Shown in pieces: positions 20,811-32,160 of a DNA stretch of 64,000 bases. Both the position numbers and the translations under genes were made by a program. The notes under the pieces were generated by a model. That model had not been told where the DNA came from. It was given only the letters and a program-made list of their open reading frames with translations, and searched no databases. Every line of letters starts with the position of its first letter. Position 1 is the first letter of the stretch. Source of the stretch: Erodium maritimum (Eukaryota; Streptophyta; Magnoliopsida; Geraniales; Geraniaceae); contig OY997591.1 of NCBI GenBank assembly GCA_963921825.1, forward strand, positions 38,833,825 to 38,897,824, read 5' to 3'.

Positions 20811-21170
20811 CCCGAGAGGTGTGTCGTACCTTCCAATGCACGGTCGGTAAAGTGCTGAGGGCTGTGGTTCCCGTCAGGTGCGTCGTACCTTCCGGCGTGC
20901 GATTGGTAAAGTGCTGAGGCTTGAGCTGTGCCCGAGAGGTGTGTCGTACCTTCCAATGCACGGTCGGTAAAGTACTGAGGGCTGTGGTTCCCGTCAGGTG
21001 CGTCGTACCTTTCGACGCGTGATTGGTAAAGTGTTGAGGCTGGATTTATGCCCGAGGGGTGTGTCGTACCCTCCGGTGCGCGGTCGGTAAAGTGCTGAGG
21101 GTTGTGGTTCCCGTCAGGTGCGTCGTACCTTCCGACACGTGATCGGTAAAGTGCTGAGGCTTGTGGTCGT
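20811..21170 (+). repeat. Higher-order tandem array, 120 bp = two 60-bp half-units
   Basis: CCCGAGAGGTGTGTCGTACC starts at 20811, 20931 and (as CCCGAGGGGT) 21051, exactly 120 apart. Each period holds two related half-units, both with GTCGTACCTTCC and GGTAAAGTGCTGAGG. Confidence 0.9.
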
Positions 21171-21566
21171 GGTTTGCGTGACGTTGATCACTTCTATGTT
21201 GAGTTCTTTGAGGTCGTCATTACTGTGTCGGGTCTACATTACGGGCACGGGTGTTTAGATTGGTTGGGGAAAGTAACAATTTTCTTGTGACAGTCGGGTT
21301 ATTTGAGTTTGGGATAATAGTCCCCGGTGTTTTGTCTGTTGTTGGTGTTCCCGGCATTTCTGCTAGTATGCCGTAGTCAGTCTGGTATCCGTGGTGGTGA
21401 GCGAACGCTCACCCCTAGCTGCTTTTCCTACATGTACTGGTCGCGAGGCGGACTAGGGGAACTCTCGAAGCTTGAAGAGCTGGGAGCGGGAGTTCGGGTT
21501 TTTGGGAGTCTAGCGACGTACATGTTGGTTTTTGTCTGCTTGTTTTGGACGCTTTTTAGTTGTAAA

Positions 21567-22703
21567 ATAACATGATAGACGGCCAGGATTGGCTTGGAGA
21601 ATGACTGCATAAGTGACATGATAGACGGCTAAGGGATTTATCCCTCATATTGCGGTATGGGAAAGATATCTGGTGAACAGCCGCTTGATCGAGAGTGACT
21701 GACAGGAAAGCATGGCCATGCACATGAGACTGGGTATCATAAGGTCAGTCATCTCACATATCAAGGAACATGGATTGAGGATAATAAAGATAACAGCTTT
21801 ATGCCTTATCTCAATCAGGATATCGGTGATAAGGGATAATGACAATGATGACGGAAAGGTCAGAATCGTCAGGGGGCGATTCATTATGCAGGGTCCGGCA
21901 ATACTGAGCATCGTCAGTCGCCACATTAGTAAGATCAAGTAAAATGGGATTTTACGTTGATCTTACCGACATGCATAGACCTAAGGGTCACACCGACATG
22001 CATCGACCTAAGGGTCACACCGACAGTTTGATACTCGTTAAGAACATGACGAACCTAAGTTTGAGAGAATTGTGGTGGGGATCGTCATAGTGGACCGGCT
22101 AGCATATTGTGCTCAGCATGGGCTATCTTGGAGAGGCCCATGGTCGGTCCACGTAGGCTAGGCCCAACAAAGACTTAAGTCATTAGATTACAATTAGTCT
22201 TGTTGACCAAAATTGGGTGTGACCCAATTTCCACTAAACTAATGAACTAGGTAGTTTATTAGCTCCACGTTGCATCTAGACTTGGACACTTGTCTAATGT
22301 TGGGAGTTAAGCGATTCCACTTAACTAAGCATGCAAGAGAGGTTGGAGAACACAACATGCAAGTGTAGAGAATTAGAGAGAGAGACTTCTTCTTCTTCAT
22401 CTACCTTGGCCGAAACCCTCTCCAAGCTTCAAGGTTTTTTTGTTTATGTTCTTGAGTCATCAAAATCAAGAACTACGTTGGCTTTGATTCCATATCGGAT
22501 ACGTAGGCGTCCAAGGGACTCAAGCCGAGCCATAGTTGGTGTTATTCTTCCGTTTTCTCCATCAAAACTACAAGGTGATGTTCTTGTAACCTTGTTGAAT
22601 TTTCAGCTTTGTTCTTCATATTTGGTAGTGTTAATTTCACTTAATTCGTGGTTAATTTCCGCTGCAAATTCTTGTTTCTCTTTTCCACGACATCAAGTTC
22701 CAA
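21567..22703 (+). mobile_element. Copia A' 3' LTR, second fragment
   Basis: Continues the A-family LTR (GGCCAGGATTGGCTTGG...) to CATCAAGTTCCAA. The final CA of the LTR is missing, followed by LINE-like sequence. Confidence 0.82.
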
Positions 22704-22712
22704 GTCAAGGGT

Positions 22713-22931
22713 GTGATGGCTAGTAACTTTCTAACTTTTTTATACACTTGGGTGGAGATAGGCCCTATAGCCTCTGCAGATCAATGGAGGATCATCATTT
22801 TTGTATCCCTATGGCATATCTGGTTAGCTAGGAATGATTTTGTCTTCAACAATTCATCAAGTTCCCCTGACATCATTCTACATAAAATTCAGAGCTACAC
22901 CTTCAATTTGGAATGGAGTCTGTTTAATTAA
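22713..22931 (+). pseudogene. LINE C-terminal fragment
   Basis: The 72-codon reading WRIIIFVSLWHIWLARNDFVF resembles the extreme C-terminus of plant LINE ORF2 after zf-RVT. It also resembles the tail at 45540 (CWHIWLQRNNVIF). Upstream ORF2 is missing. The following 23000-23130 could be its 3' UTR, ending in a T-rich run. Confidence 0.6.
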
Positions 22932-25311
22932 TTCCTCCCTTTCTCCTTCAATGATTGGCTAAATAATCCCTTCAAGTGCACTAGGAAAAAGATCTGATCT
23001 TTTTCACTTTAACAGTACTTGCTTACAAATGCTCTTGTTTTGGTTTTGTGAGGTTAGTAGTAAGTGCATTCTGCAGATATTGGGGGTGAGGAGGGGTGGT
23101 TTGGGGTGGTCTTTTTTTTTTTTTTATTAGAGGTGAGGCTAGGTTCCATAATGGGGTCAGGGTGTTACAGCCATTGATTAGGCTTATGCTTGGTGTGGGG
23201 GTGATTTTTGAGGTACTCAAACTGGTTTCTTGGATTGTTTGGAGTGTGGCTAGTATTTTGTTTTATAGGTTTGAGAGTTGTATCTTGTAATTTGGTGATC
23301 TTGGTGTATTTGGTTGGCTAGTTCACTTTTTTTTTATCACCGGTACATTAGGAGGAGCACTGATCCACTTGGTAGGCCATAAAAAAGGAAAGAAATGGTC
23401 AAATTGGGTGTTAATACAGTAGTGTTTCTGGTGTGGGCAGACTTGCCAATAGGTGGGATGATGCAAATTTGGTAGCCAAAGGATTCACAACAATGTATTG
23501 AAGAATATTTGGTCTGCTGGAAACACTATCACAATTCCTAGTCATAATGCGTCTGCTGCAAAATTTGACAGTAGGGGTTTTTTGTTGGATTGCAAGGGTT
23601 TGGACTGACAAATTGGTTTTATGGGGCCAAAAGGGTTACAAATCAGAAGGTTTTTGCTGGTTGTTGGATTCTGAAACAACTTGATAGGTGGGTTATGTGG
23701 GTTTAATTGTGAAATGTATAGGAAAGATTGGGTTTCAGGGTTTGTTAAACACAAGTAGCTTGGTGTGGGTATTGAAATAATCACTAGTTCGAATTGTGCT
23801 TGATGTGTATTTGGAGAGACTTTGTTGTCTCTTGGCATTTTCTTCTTTTCGAAGAATTGGTTCATTAATAAAAAAATTGCTGATAAAAAAAAAGGGTCAT
23901 CAAAAGAACGAATTTTGAGCACAATCCAAATCTTAAAATTGACTAATATTGTTCATGAACCTTATAATAAAACCAGTCTACTAATCAAAAGGGGCATCAA
24001 TCATTTAAACCGACTCCACTTCCCAAATCCTTTTTCCTAGCTCTATCTTGACATATTCAACTTCTGGCTCTATGCTCGAGCTTGCACTATCAGGCACCGT
24101 TTCTAACCCTTGGAGAACCCCAAATAAGTAACTATTTGATCAATGTTGCAAGGAGTTATAATTACAATATGATAAATACATTTGTTCCAATCTAATTAAC
24201 TTCCTTGATTGAGGTTAAACTCACTGGGCAGTGAATTAGAGCATAGGAATTGCAATTGAAAATCAGAGTAGGAACATTAATGAATCTAGGAAATTGTCAT
24301 TAATAACTACAATATGGTAAATAAATCAGTTAAATATCATAACATTTTGTGAGACAACTTCAAATTACAAATCAACATAGAAAATGTCTCATTCAAAACC
24401 TATTACCGTGAATATTCTTATTCTTTTGCCGTATTCGATATTATGATATAATGTAAGGCATAGAAACACCAACCTTGCCGATGTCCAGTTGTTCATTTCT
24501 TGATCCTGAGTTTAGATTCGAAAAGACAACCTTTTGTTCACTCACATGTACATGCTTCTTTATACATACTTACTCGTCATGGGGCTGGATGATATATAAC
24601 TCATGTTTGTAACATGAGTAACAAATATCAATGGAAATCACCCATACTTCTTATGTGCATGTATCCATGTCTGAGCACAAGCTTTTATAACTATCTTGTT
24701 CAGAGCTGCATTTTATTTTGTCAAGTCATGAATCTACACATATAAAGGATGTGGTGATTTCAAGGTCAGAGGACTAAGATACGCTTTGGCAGTTTGAGAC
24801 ATACTTTGCCCTCGTTCCATGGAGTATTTTCAAAGAGGTTCATCAAATGTTAATTATTTAACATCTATGATGTTGACCCATATCTCTATATGCATGATCA
24901 GTAAAACGTGATCCTCCAATAAACCATCATACTAGTTTTAACTATCGGATTAGGCTGGGGAGGAATGAATAACTCTTTCCTTTATTCCTAAGAGTTCAAC
25001 TATCGGAATCATTCAATGTCTTAGCACGATTCGTATATTCATGTCGTTTACATTTCATCATATGATGGTGAAAAATCTTGTCATTTTATTCTTCTATCAT
25101 ATGTATTACAGATTATGGTTTGTCCTAAGGCACAAAACCAAAAAAATGGATGGCTAATCTTTTAAGAGGTTCAACCTTATTCTCTTGAGGTAGATCTTTT
25201 TCAGGTTCCTGCTCGGTTATTATCTCTTCATCAACTTCTTCTCTTGATTCTGATGATGCATCTTCAACTTTACCATAAATGAGAACTTATTTTCTTTAGT
25301 TACACCGTTAC
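22932..25311. other. No recognisable gene
   Basis: AT-rich sequence. I see only a T run (about 23110-23124), scattered A runs and short ORFs without family features, and no coding, RNA or TE ends that I can support. Confidence 0.5.
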
Positions 25312-25315
25312 CATA

Positions 25316-26239
25316 AAGTCTATTCTGAAGCTAGACTTTGAGAAAGCCTACGACAAGGTCAGTTGGTCTTATCTGCTGGATGTAATGAGTATTATGGGGT
25401 TCACTGAGCAATGGAAAATGTGGATGGCTAGCTGTTTTCGAGCTAATCTTTCAGTGTTGATCAATGGGGCACCTAGTACAGATTTCCCACGGAGAATGGG
25501 TTACGACAGGGATGTCCCTTATCCCCCTTTTTATTTCTGCTGGCAGCTGAGGGCCTACATCAGATGCTAATGGATGGTATACGGGGTGGTGATTTTGGTA
25601 GGGTTACTGTAGGCCGAAATGGTTTGGAGGTCTCCCACCTTCAATTCGCGGATGACACCATTCTATTTAATAAAGGTACTGAGATGGGTCTTCGTAATGT
25701 GAAGTATATTCTGGATTTATTTCAAGCTTTGTCGGGTCTGAAAATTAATTTTTCTAAGTCTAAGGCGGTGCTTCTAAATGGTGTTGTTTTAACCGAAGAA
25801 TTGATTTATGATATTATGGGCTGTGAGGTATGTGACTTGCCCATCCAGTATTTGGGGTTCCAATTGGGATTAAGTCCCAAACGTACTCTCTTCTGGGAGC
25901 CGGTTCTTGACAGGGTAAGGAAGTACTTAAATGGTTGGAAGGCGAATACTCCGAATCTTGCAGGCAGAGTTGTGTTGATCAAGTCTACTTTGGCATCGCT
26001 TCCGGTATTTTATATGAGTATTTTTAAAGCGCCAAAGGCTGTGATTAAGAAACTTGAAAGGTTCCAGCGCAGATTTTTATGGTCCCACAGTGTAGCGAGA
26101 AGGGTGTTACATAAAGTTAAGTGGGACATGGTGTGTAGACCGAAGGCCGAAGGGGGGCTCGGCTTGCGGCGTATGGAGGAGGTTAATCTAAGCTTGTTGG
26201 CGAAATGGCTTTGGAGGTTCGCAGAAGACGAAAATTCTT
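25316..26239 (+). pseudogene. LINE (host of the nest): reverse transcriptase part
   Basis: 5'-truncated: starts in RT at LDFEKAYDKVSW. A frameshift lies at about 25490-25560, where RQGCPLSP would be read. From 25564 the frame is open with FADDTILF (catalytic), YLGFQLG and the thumb region (GRVVLIKSTLASLPVFYMSIFKAP), then a GGLGLRRM block. It is interrupted by the MITE at 26240 and continues at 27420. Confidence 0.88.
26231..26239. repeat. 9-bp target-site duplication AAAATTCTT (left)
   Basis: Repeated exactly at 27411-27419; 9 bp is the Mutator-superfamily size. Confidence 0.92.
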
Positions 26240-27410
26240 GGGTTATATACGATAAGGTACCCTAATGTTTCGTCCACGAACGATAAGGTACCCTAATGAA
26301 TTTTATGTCCGATAAGGTACCCTAATGATTCATCCACGAACGATTTGGTTTAATGCTGTTAAAAAACTAACATAATTATGTAGAATGACTATTTTGCCCT
26401 TTGACATTTCAGTTGACTTTTGACTTAAGTGTGAAATGACCATTATACCCTCAGTTATTATTTTTCCTTAATTTATATTTTCTAATTAATTTTAATTTTC
26501 AAAATAAAATAAATAAATTATATATTTTTTAAAACTGAATTTGTTTTTTTTCAAAAATCTGTTTTTATCTTTTAAAAATCAGATTTTTATATTTTTAAAT
26601 CAGATTTTGTATTTAATTAGTTTTTTGTTAATAATTAGTTTTTTTATATATAAATAATTTTTTATTAAAAACAGTTTTATTTATAAAAAATCATTTTATT
26701 TTTTTAATAAATAATTTAAAAAAAAATGACAGCGTTGTCTTCGTCCTCTCCGGCTTCGTCTCCGGCCACCCTCTCGCCGTCGTCGTCCCCGGCCACCCCC
26801 ACCTCCGCCGCCGACTCCTCCCTCTTCCACCTCCCACCATCTGAACCCTCCTCGCTAAGAGCTTCAGCTCTTAGCGAGGAGGGTTCAGATGGTGGGAGGT
26901 GGAAGAGGGAGGAGTCGGCGGGGGAGGTGGGGGTGGCCGGGGACGACGACGGCGAGAGGTTGGCCGGAGACGATGCCGGAGAGGACGAAGACAACGCTGT
27001 GATTTTTTTTAATAAAATTAATTTTTTTAAAAAATAAAAATGATTTTTTAATTTTTTGTATTTTTTAATATTTTTATTATTATTTTAAATAATTTAATTT
27101 TTAAATTTAAAATATTTAAATTTATTTATTTATTGTATTTTTATTGTATTATATAATTAAGGGTATAATGAATTTTGTCTATCAAATTTATAAGCTTAAA
27201 ATAAGAAAGGGTAAAATCGTCATTTCACACCCCACTTAACTGCAAATGTCTAAGTTAGAGGAATATTCCATTAGTTTTTAACGGAATATGCCAATTTTAA
27301 ACCAAATCGTTCGTGGACGAATCATTAGGGTACCTTATCGGACATAAAATTCATTAGGGTACCTTATCGTTCGTGGAAGAAACATTAGGGTACCTTATCG
27401 TATATAACCC
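26240..27410. mobile_element. Mutator-type MITE with internal palindrome (1171 bp)
   Basis: Terminal inverted repeats of about 100 bp (GGGTTATATACGATAAGGTACC at both ends). Each holds three spaced copies of GATAAGGTACCCTAATG and the CGTCCACGAACG block. It is flanked by a perfect 9-bp TSD. No transposase. AT-rich shoulders enclose a GC-rich fold-back. Removing element plus one TSD leaves the LINE frame open. Confidence 0.93.
26729..27000. repeat. GC-rich palindrome, ~135-bp arms
   Basis: Arms 26729-26863 and 26866-27000 are reverse complements with only a few mismatches, centred on GCTAAGAGCT-TC-AGCTCTTAGC. Because of the symmetry both strands have an ORF for nearly the same ~92-residue Ser/Pro then acidic product. 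A transcript would fold into a long hairpin. Confidence 0.92.
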
Positions 27411-27419
27411 AAAATTCTT

Positions 27420-28030
27420 TAGGGAAACAGTTTATTTGTGACAAATTCAGGTGGCAACATAAAGAATGGGATCTCATGAAGCTGGATAAACCCAGCACTT
27501 CTTTCCTCTTTGGCCACATAATGAGTCTAGCTAATGACCCGAGGTTTTTGAGGTTATTTGGAGGACAAGGGATACACTGGAAAGTGGGAAATGTTACGCG
27601 GGTCCGGTTTTGGGATGATGTCTGGCTTGGTGATTTGGCCTTCCGGTTCAGGTTCCCCTATCTCTTTATAGCAGCGTCTGATCAAGATGCTTCGTTCCGA
27701 GATTATTGGAGAGATGGTAGTTGGGAGGTGGTGTTTAGACGAGACCTGTTTGTGAGGAAATTAGGTGAAGAATTGGCATTGAAAGGCCTATTGTTCTCCG
27801 TCACGCTATCTGATTTGCCTGACAAGATAGTATGGGTAAAAGGGTCCCGTTTCTCGGTGGGGACTGTTTACAGGCTCATTGTTCCCTCTTTCGAAGTGGT
27901 TAGTTGGGCCTCCTTTTTGTGGGTGAAGGGTCTCCCGCCAAAATTTAGTATTTTTATTTGGCTGGTGATTCATGAAGCAGTACCTACTCGGTGTTTCTTG
28001 GAGGCGAGGGGTTGCAGGATAGCTTTGAAC
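27420..28030 (+). pseudogene. LINE (host of the nest): connecting and zf-RVT part
   Basis: Continuation of ORF2 after the MITE: GIHWKVGNVTRVRFWDDVW, FSVGTVYRLIV, then PPKFSIFIWLVIHEAVPTRCF of the zf-RVT region. The frame is open to the TSD TGAAC at 28026-28030, where Copia A is inserted. Confidence 0.88.
28026..28030. repeat. Target-site duplication TGAAC (Copia A, left)
   Basis: Matches 45315-45319. Confidence 0.95.
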
Positions 28031-29597
28031 TGTTAGCCTCGGTGCCCGTAGTCCGATCATAAATGTCCAATTGTAATTATCATTGTTGGCAATATAAATA
28101 AAGCGGTTTTTATATTACTTAAGTGTTGGAGTAATATGTCGTGTGTGTTTCCGATCTATGCCCACCATGCGAATAGAACCATAGATCAGGATGGATCACA
28201 CTCGATGAGGTCCCTAGTCAATAGTCTTCGCTGGAAGCGACTAGTATGAGATATGACTCTTGATGGCTTACGTTCTATTAGCCATAGGAAAGGGTTTCGG
28301 AGTCTGATCATAAACATCATGTGGGACATGATGTTGGACGACCCGACCTGAATATGTTCCATAGATTAAGTCATGAACATGTTCAGAGTCGTAGCTTGTC
28401 AGGTATCCTTAGACCGAGGAGTCTATATGATTGTTATGCAGTAAACAACCAAGTTTGACCTGAAAGCCCAACGTTGCACCGTGACTGGGCTTCCATAACG
28501 GCCAGGATTGGCTTGGGGAATGACTGCATGAGTGACATGATAGACGACTAAGGGATTTATCCCTCATACTACGGTATGGGAAAGATATCTGGTTCACGGC
28601 CGCTTGATCGAGAATGACTGACAAGAAAGCATGGCCATGCACATGATACTGGGTATCATAAGGTCAGTCATCTCACATATCAAGGAACATGGGTTGAGGA
28701 TAATAAGGATGACAGTTGTATGCATTATCTCAATCCGGATATCGGTGATAAAGGGATAATGACAAGGACGGCTGAAAGGTCAGAATCGACAGGGCGCGAT
28801 TCGTTATGCAGGGTCGGGCAATACTGAGTCTCGTCAGTCGCCACTTTGGTAAGATCAAGTAAAATGGGATTTTACGTTGATCTTACTGACATGCATAGAC
28901 CTAAGGGTCACACCGACAGTTTGATACTCGATAAGAACATGACGAACCTGAGTTGGAGGGAATTGTGGCGGGGATCGCCATAGTGGACCGGCTAGCATAT
29001 TGGGCTCGGCATGGGATCTCTTGGAGAGGCCCATGGCCGGCCCATATAGGCTAGGCCCAACAAGGACTCAAGTCATTAGATGACTATTAGTCTTGTTGAC
29101 CAAAATTGGGTGGGACCCAATTTCCACTAAACTAATAAACTAGGTTGTTTATTAGTTCCACCTAGCATCTTGGCATGGACACTTGTCTCAAGTAGAGAGT
29201 TGAGTGATTCCACTTAACTAAGCATGCAAGATAGGTTGGATATAACAACATTCAAGTGTAGAGAATTAGAGAGTTCTACTTCTTCTTCTTCTTCTACCCT
29301 TGGCCGAAACCCCCTCCAAGCTCCATAGGTTGATTTTCATGTTCTTGTGTCATCAAACTCAAGAACTACGTTGGCTTTGATTCCATCTCGGATACGTAGG
29401 CGCCCAAAGGACTCAAGCCGAAGCATAGTTGGTGTTATTCTTCCATCTTCATCACCAAAACGTCAAGGTGATGTTCTTGTAACCTTGCTGATTTTTCAGC
29501 TTTGTTCTTCATATTTGGTAGAGTTTATTTTGCTTGATTCGTGGTTAATTTCCGCTGCAAATTCTTGTTTTCTTGTCCACGACATCAAGTTCCAACA
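28031..29597 (+). repeat. Copia A 5' LTR (1567 bp)
   Basis: TGTTAGCCTCGG ... TTCCAACA, followed by the primer site. U3 includes GCAATATAAATAAAGC near its start. Several short inverted motifs (TGTGGGACATGATG, AAAATGGGATTTTACG) are shared with the B family. Confidence 0.95.
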
Positions 29598-29598
29598 G

Positions 29599-29610
29599 TG
29601 GTATCAGAGC
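29599..29610 (+). other. Copia A primer binding site
   Basis: TGGTATCAGAGC, complementary to the initiator-Met tRNA 3' end. Confidence 0.95.
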
Positions 29611-30458
29611 ATGGCTACCAACGGGAAAAACAAGAACTGAAATTTTTAGTTTTGGTGCTGGAATTTTTGAAGTGCTTGCTGTTTTTTTATTTAAAGTGCT
29701 TAAATAATCATGTTAGCTTCTTAATTTCATGTTTTAGCATATATGGTTGCATGCTTGATTGATAACACGATTTATTTTCTTGCATGTGGTTATTATGCAT
29801 GAAATTGGTGATTTTCGAAATAAAATCAAATCTGATTTTTTTGGACAAAGTTTAATTTTGGGGTCACGAGACCGGGACTCTCGGGGAGCCGATCCCGTGA
29901 CCGGATGGGGCTCCGTTGGACGGAGCTAGGCCGAGTCGTGACTATTGGATAGTCAGAACGCCGGGGCTAAACCATTTGGGGAATTGTGACGAGTTTGGAA
30001 CCGTCATGATGAACCACGAAATTAAACGTTTGGAAAATTCATTTTTGAAACCGGTTTCGATAAACTGTGTAATGATTTTCGAAACTTGGAAGCTAACTAA
30101 AATCAGTCATATCTCGGTGTTTGATAACACACTGTTTGATAACACGCTGTATGATGTGATGATTTATGCATGGTGCACGTTTCTAAGCCCCGAGTAGTTT
30201 TATCGCTTTTCTCGGACTGCGTGCCGATAGTGTTAGCGTGTAACTATTCTTTTAAATGTGTGGTCGTCGTACCACTTGTTTGTAATAGTTATTATTTCCC
30301 GACCTGCGAGTCGTGTATTTTATTGTAACCGTTATTGCCGACTTGGAGACGAAGGAGCTCAAGAGGCAAGTGGGAGACCGCAGGAAACGGCTTGGAGTAG
30401 GCGGACGTCAAGGGGCGAGTGGGAGGCTCACGTCGTCAGCTTGAAGTCAAGGTTGCTC
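29611..30458 (+). mobile_element. Copia A leader, first part
   Basis: Non-coding; interrupted at TGCTC by Copia B and resumes at 38921. Contains GGGGCTCCGTTGGACGGAGC, a strong short hairpin (GCTCCGT/ACGGAGC) conserved in A', A and B leaders. Confidence 0.85.
30454..30458. repeat. Target-site duplication TGCTC (Copia B, left)
   Basis: Matches 38921-38925. Confidence 0.95.
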
Positions 30459-32147
30459 TGTTAGTCTTAGTGCCCGTAGTTCAATCCTAAATGTCCAAAT
30501 GTATATATCATCGTTAGCAATAAAATTAAAGCGGCTTTATATTACTTATGTGTTGGAGTAATATATCGATGTGTGCTCTGATCTATGCCCACCATGCGAA
30601 TAGAACCATAGATCGAGATAGATCACACTCGATGGGTCCCTAGTCAACAAAGCTTCACTAGAAGCGACTAGTATGAAAGATGGCTCTTTATGGCTTACGT
30701 TCTGTTAGTCATTGGAATGGGATTCCGGAGTCTGATCATAGATATCATGTGGGACATGATATTGGACGACCCGCCCTGAATATGTGCCATAGATTAAGTC
30801 ATGAACATATTCAGTGTTGTAGCTTGTCATGTATCCTTAGACCAAGGAGTCTTTGTGATCGCTATGTAGTCAACAACTGAGTTTGACCTGAGCCTAACGT
30901 TGTCCGTAACAGGGCTTCCATAACGGCCAGGATTGGCTTGGGGATGGGCTACATGAGTGACACGAAAGACGGCTAAGGGATTTATCCCTCATACTAAGGT
31001 ATGGGAAAGATATCGGTTCTCGGCCGCTTGATCGAGAGTGACTGGAAGAATAGCATGGCCATGCACATGATACTGGGTATCATATCTTCAGTCATCTCAC
31101 ATATCAAGGAACGGTGATTGAGAATAATAAGGATGACGGCTCTATGCCTTATCTCAATCAGGATATCGGAGATAAAAGGATAATGACAGGGACGACGGAA
31201 AGGTTAGAATCGACAGGGTCGATTCGTTATGTAGTGTCAGGCAATACTAAAGTCTCGTTAGTTGCCACTTAAATAGGATCAAGTAAAATGGGATTTTACG
31301 TTGATCTATTGACATGCATAAACCTAAGGGTCACACCGGAGGATGAAACTCATTGACACATTTATGGAGAATGGCCAAAAGGGAGTTGTCTCGGGACATG
31401 ACCAAAACTGGGTTTTGGGTCATGTGCCCGTAAGTGAATAGGACTTTACGGATCGAGACAAGGCTTGGAGTCTTGGGATTGATCGCGTCGGATAATGTTG
31501 GACATTTCCGGTATGGAAGGCATGGAGGCGATGAGCGAATCACGGGACCTCGTTGGAAATGGTCACGGGCCATGTTCCAAGAGGCCCATGAAAGGCCCAT
31601 GCAACCAAGGCCCATGGAACTAATTAATCAAGTCTTGATTAATTAGTACTAAGTAAGCAAGACAAGGATTAAGGTGTTGGTGATTCACCACCTAACCCAA
31701 TCTTGTCTTGCCATACTTTGTCCTATTCACACCTTACTTGACACCATACTTGTCCCATGCCTTTAGTTGGACAAGTATGGGTTTTGTTATGTTTAAGTCA
31801 TCTTTTTTCAACATAACAAAACACAAGACAAGAATAGGAAACACATTTTCTCTCCCTCTTCCATGGCCATTTCGGGTTTGGCTAGTTTCCACCTCCATGT
31901 TTGTGTTCTTGAGTCCTCAAAGAGAAGAACTACGTGGCTTTGATTCCCATGTGGATACGTAGGCGTCTTGGAGACTCAAGCCAATCATTCGTTAACCGGT
32001 GTTCTTGTTTTGGTAAGAACTAGTGCTGAATTTTTCTCTTGTTAATCCATTCTTTGTTAGTTGTTTCATGGTTCTAATTGTCTCTTGGTTTTCATTGATT
32101 TTCCGCTGCGAGTTGGTTCATCTCCAACCCTACCTCGAGACCCAACA
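30459..32147 (+). repeat. Copia B 5' LTR (1689 bp)
   Basis: TGTTAGTCTTAG ... GAGACCCAACA. The first ~850 bases resemble the A LTR; the rest (from about GAGGATGAAACTC) is different, so A and B are sister families with partly exchanged LTRs. Confidence 0.95.
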
Positions 32148-32148
32148 G

Positions 32149-32160
32149 TGGTATCAGAGC
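32149..32160 (+). other. Copia B primer binding site
   Basis: TGGTATCAGAGC directly after the LTR and one spacer base; intact. Confidence 0.95.

Larger units (their letters stand above)
18927..21566 (+). mobile_element. Long Gypsy-type LTR, 3'-truncated (copy 4), nested in Copia A' LTR
   Basis: Starts TGTAAGAACCGCTCCCGGTCAACGC directly after GACCCG of the Copia LTR and keeps the family block order. It stops near TTTTTAGTTGTAAA, lacking the last ~120 bases and the CA terminus. The flanking Copia LTR lacks about 180 bases, so a deletion removed the right junction. It carries two arrays (20415-20600 and 20811-21170). Confidence 0.88.

Noticed and set aside
23542-23922. 126-codon minus-strand ORF
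   Set aside because: No family features, AT-rich low-complexity context, overlapping ORFs in other frames equally long.
26716-27037. Two Ser/Pro/acidic ORFs of 92 and 103 codons as genes
   Set aside because: They are mirror readings of one palindrome in a MITE, without promoter or homology that I can name; treated as structure rather than genes.
30680-31962. Paired small ORFs repeated at 30.7-32.0 kb and 38.5 kb
   Set aside because: They lie in Copia B LTRs and repeat only because the LTR repeats.
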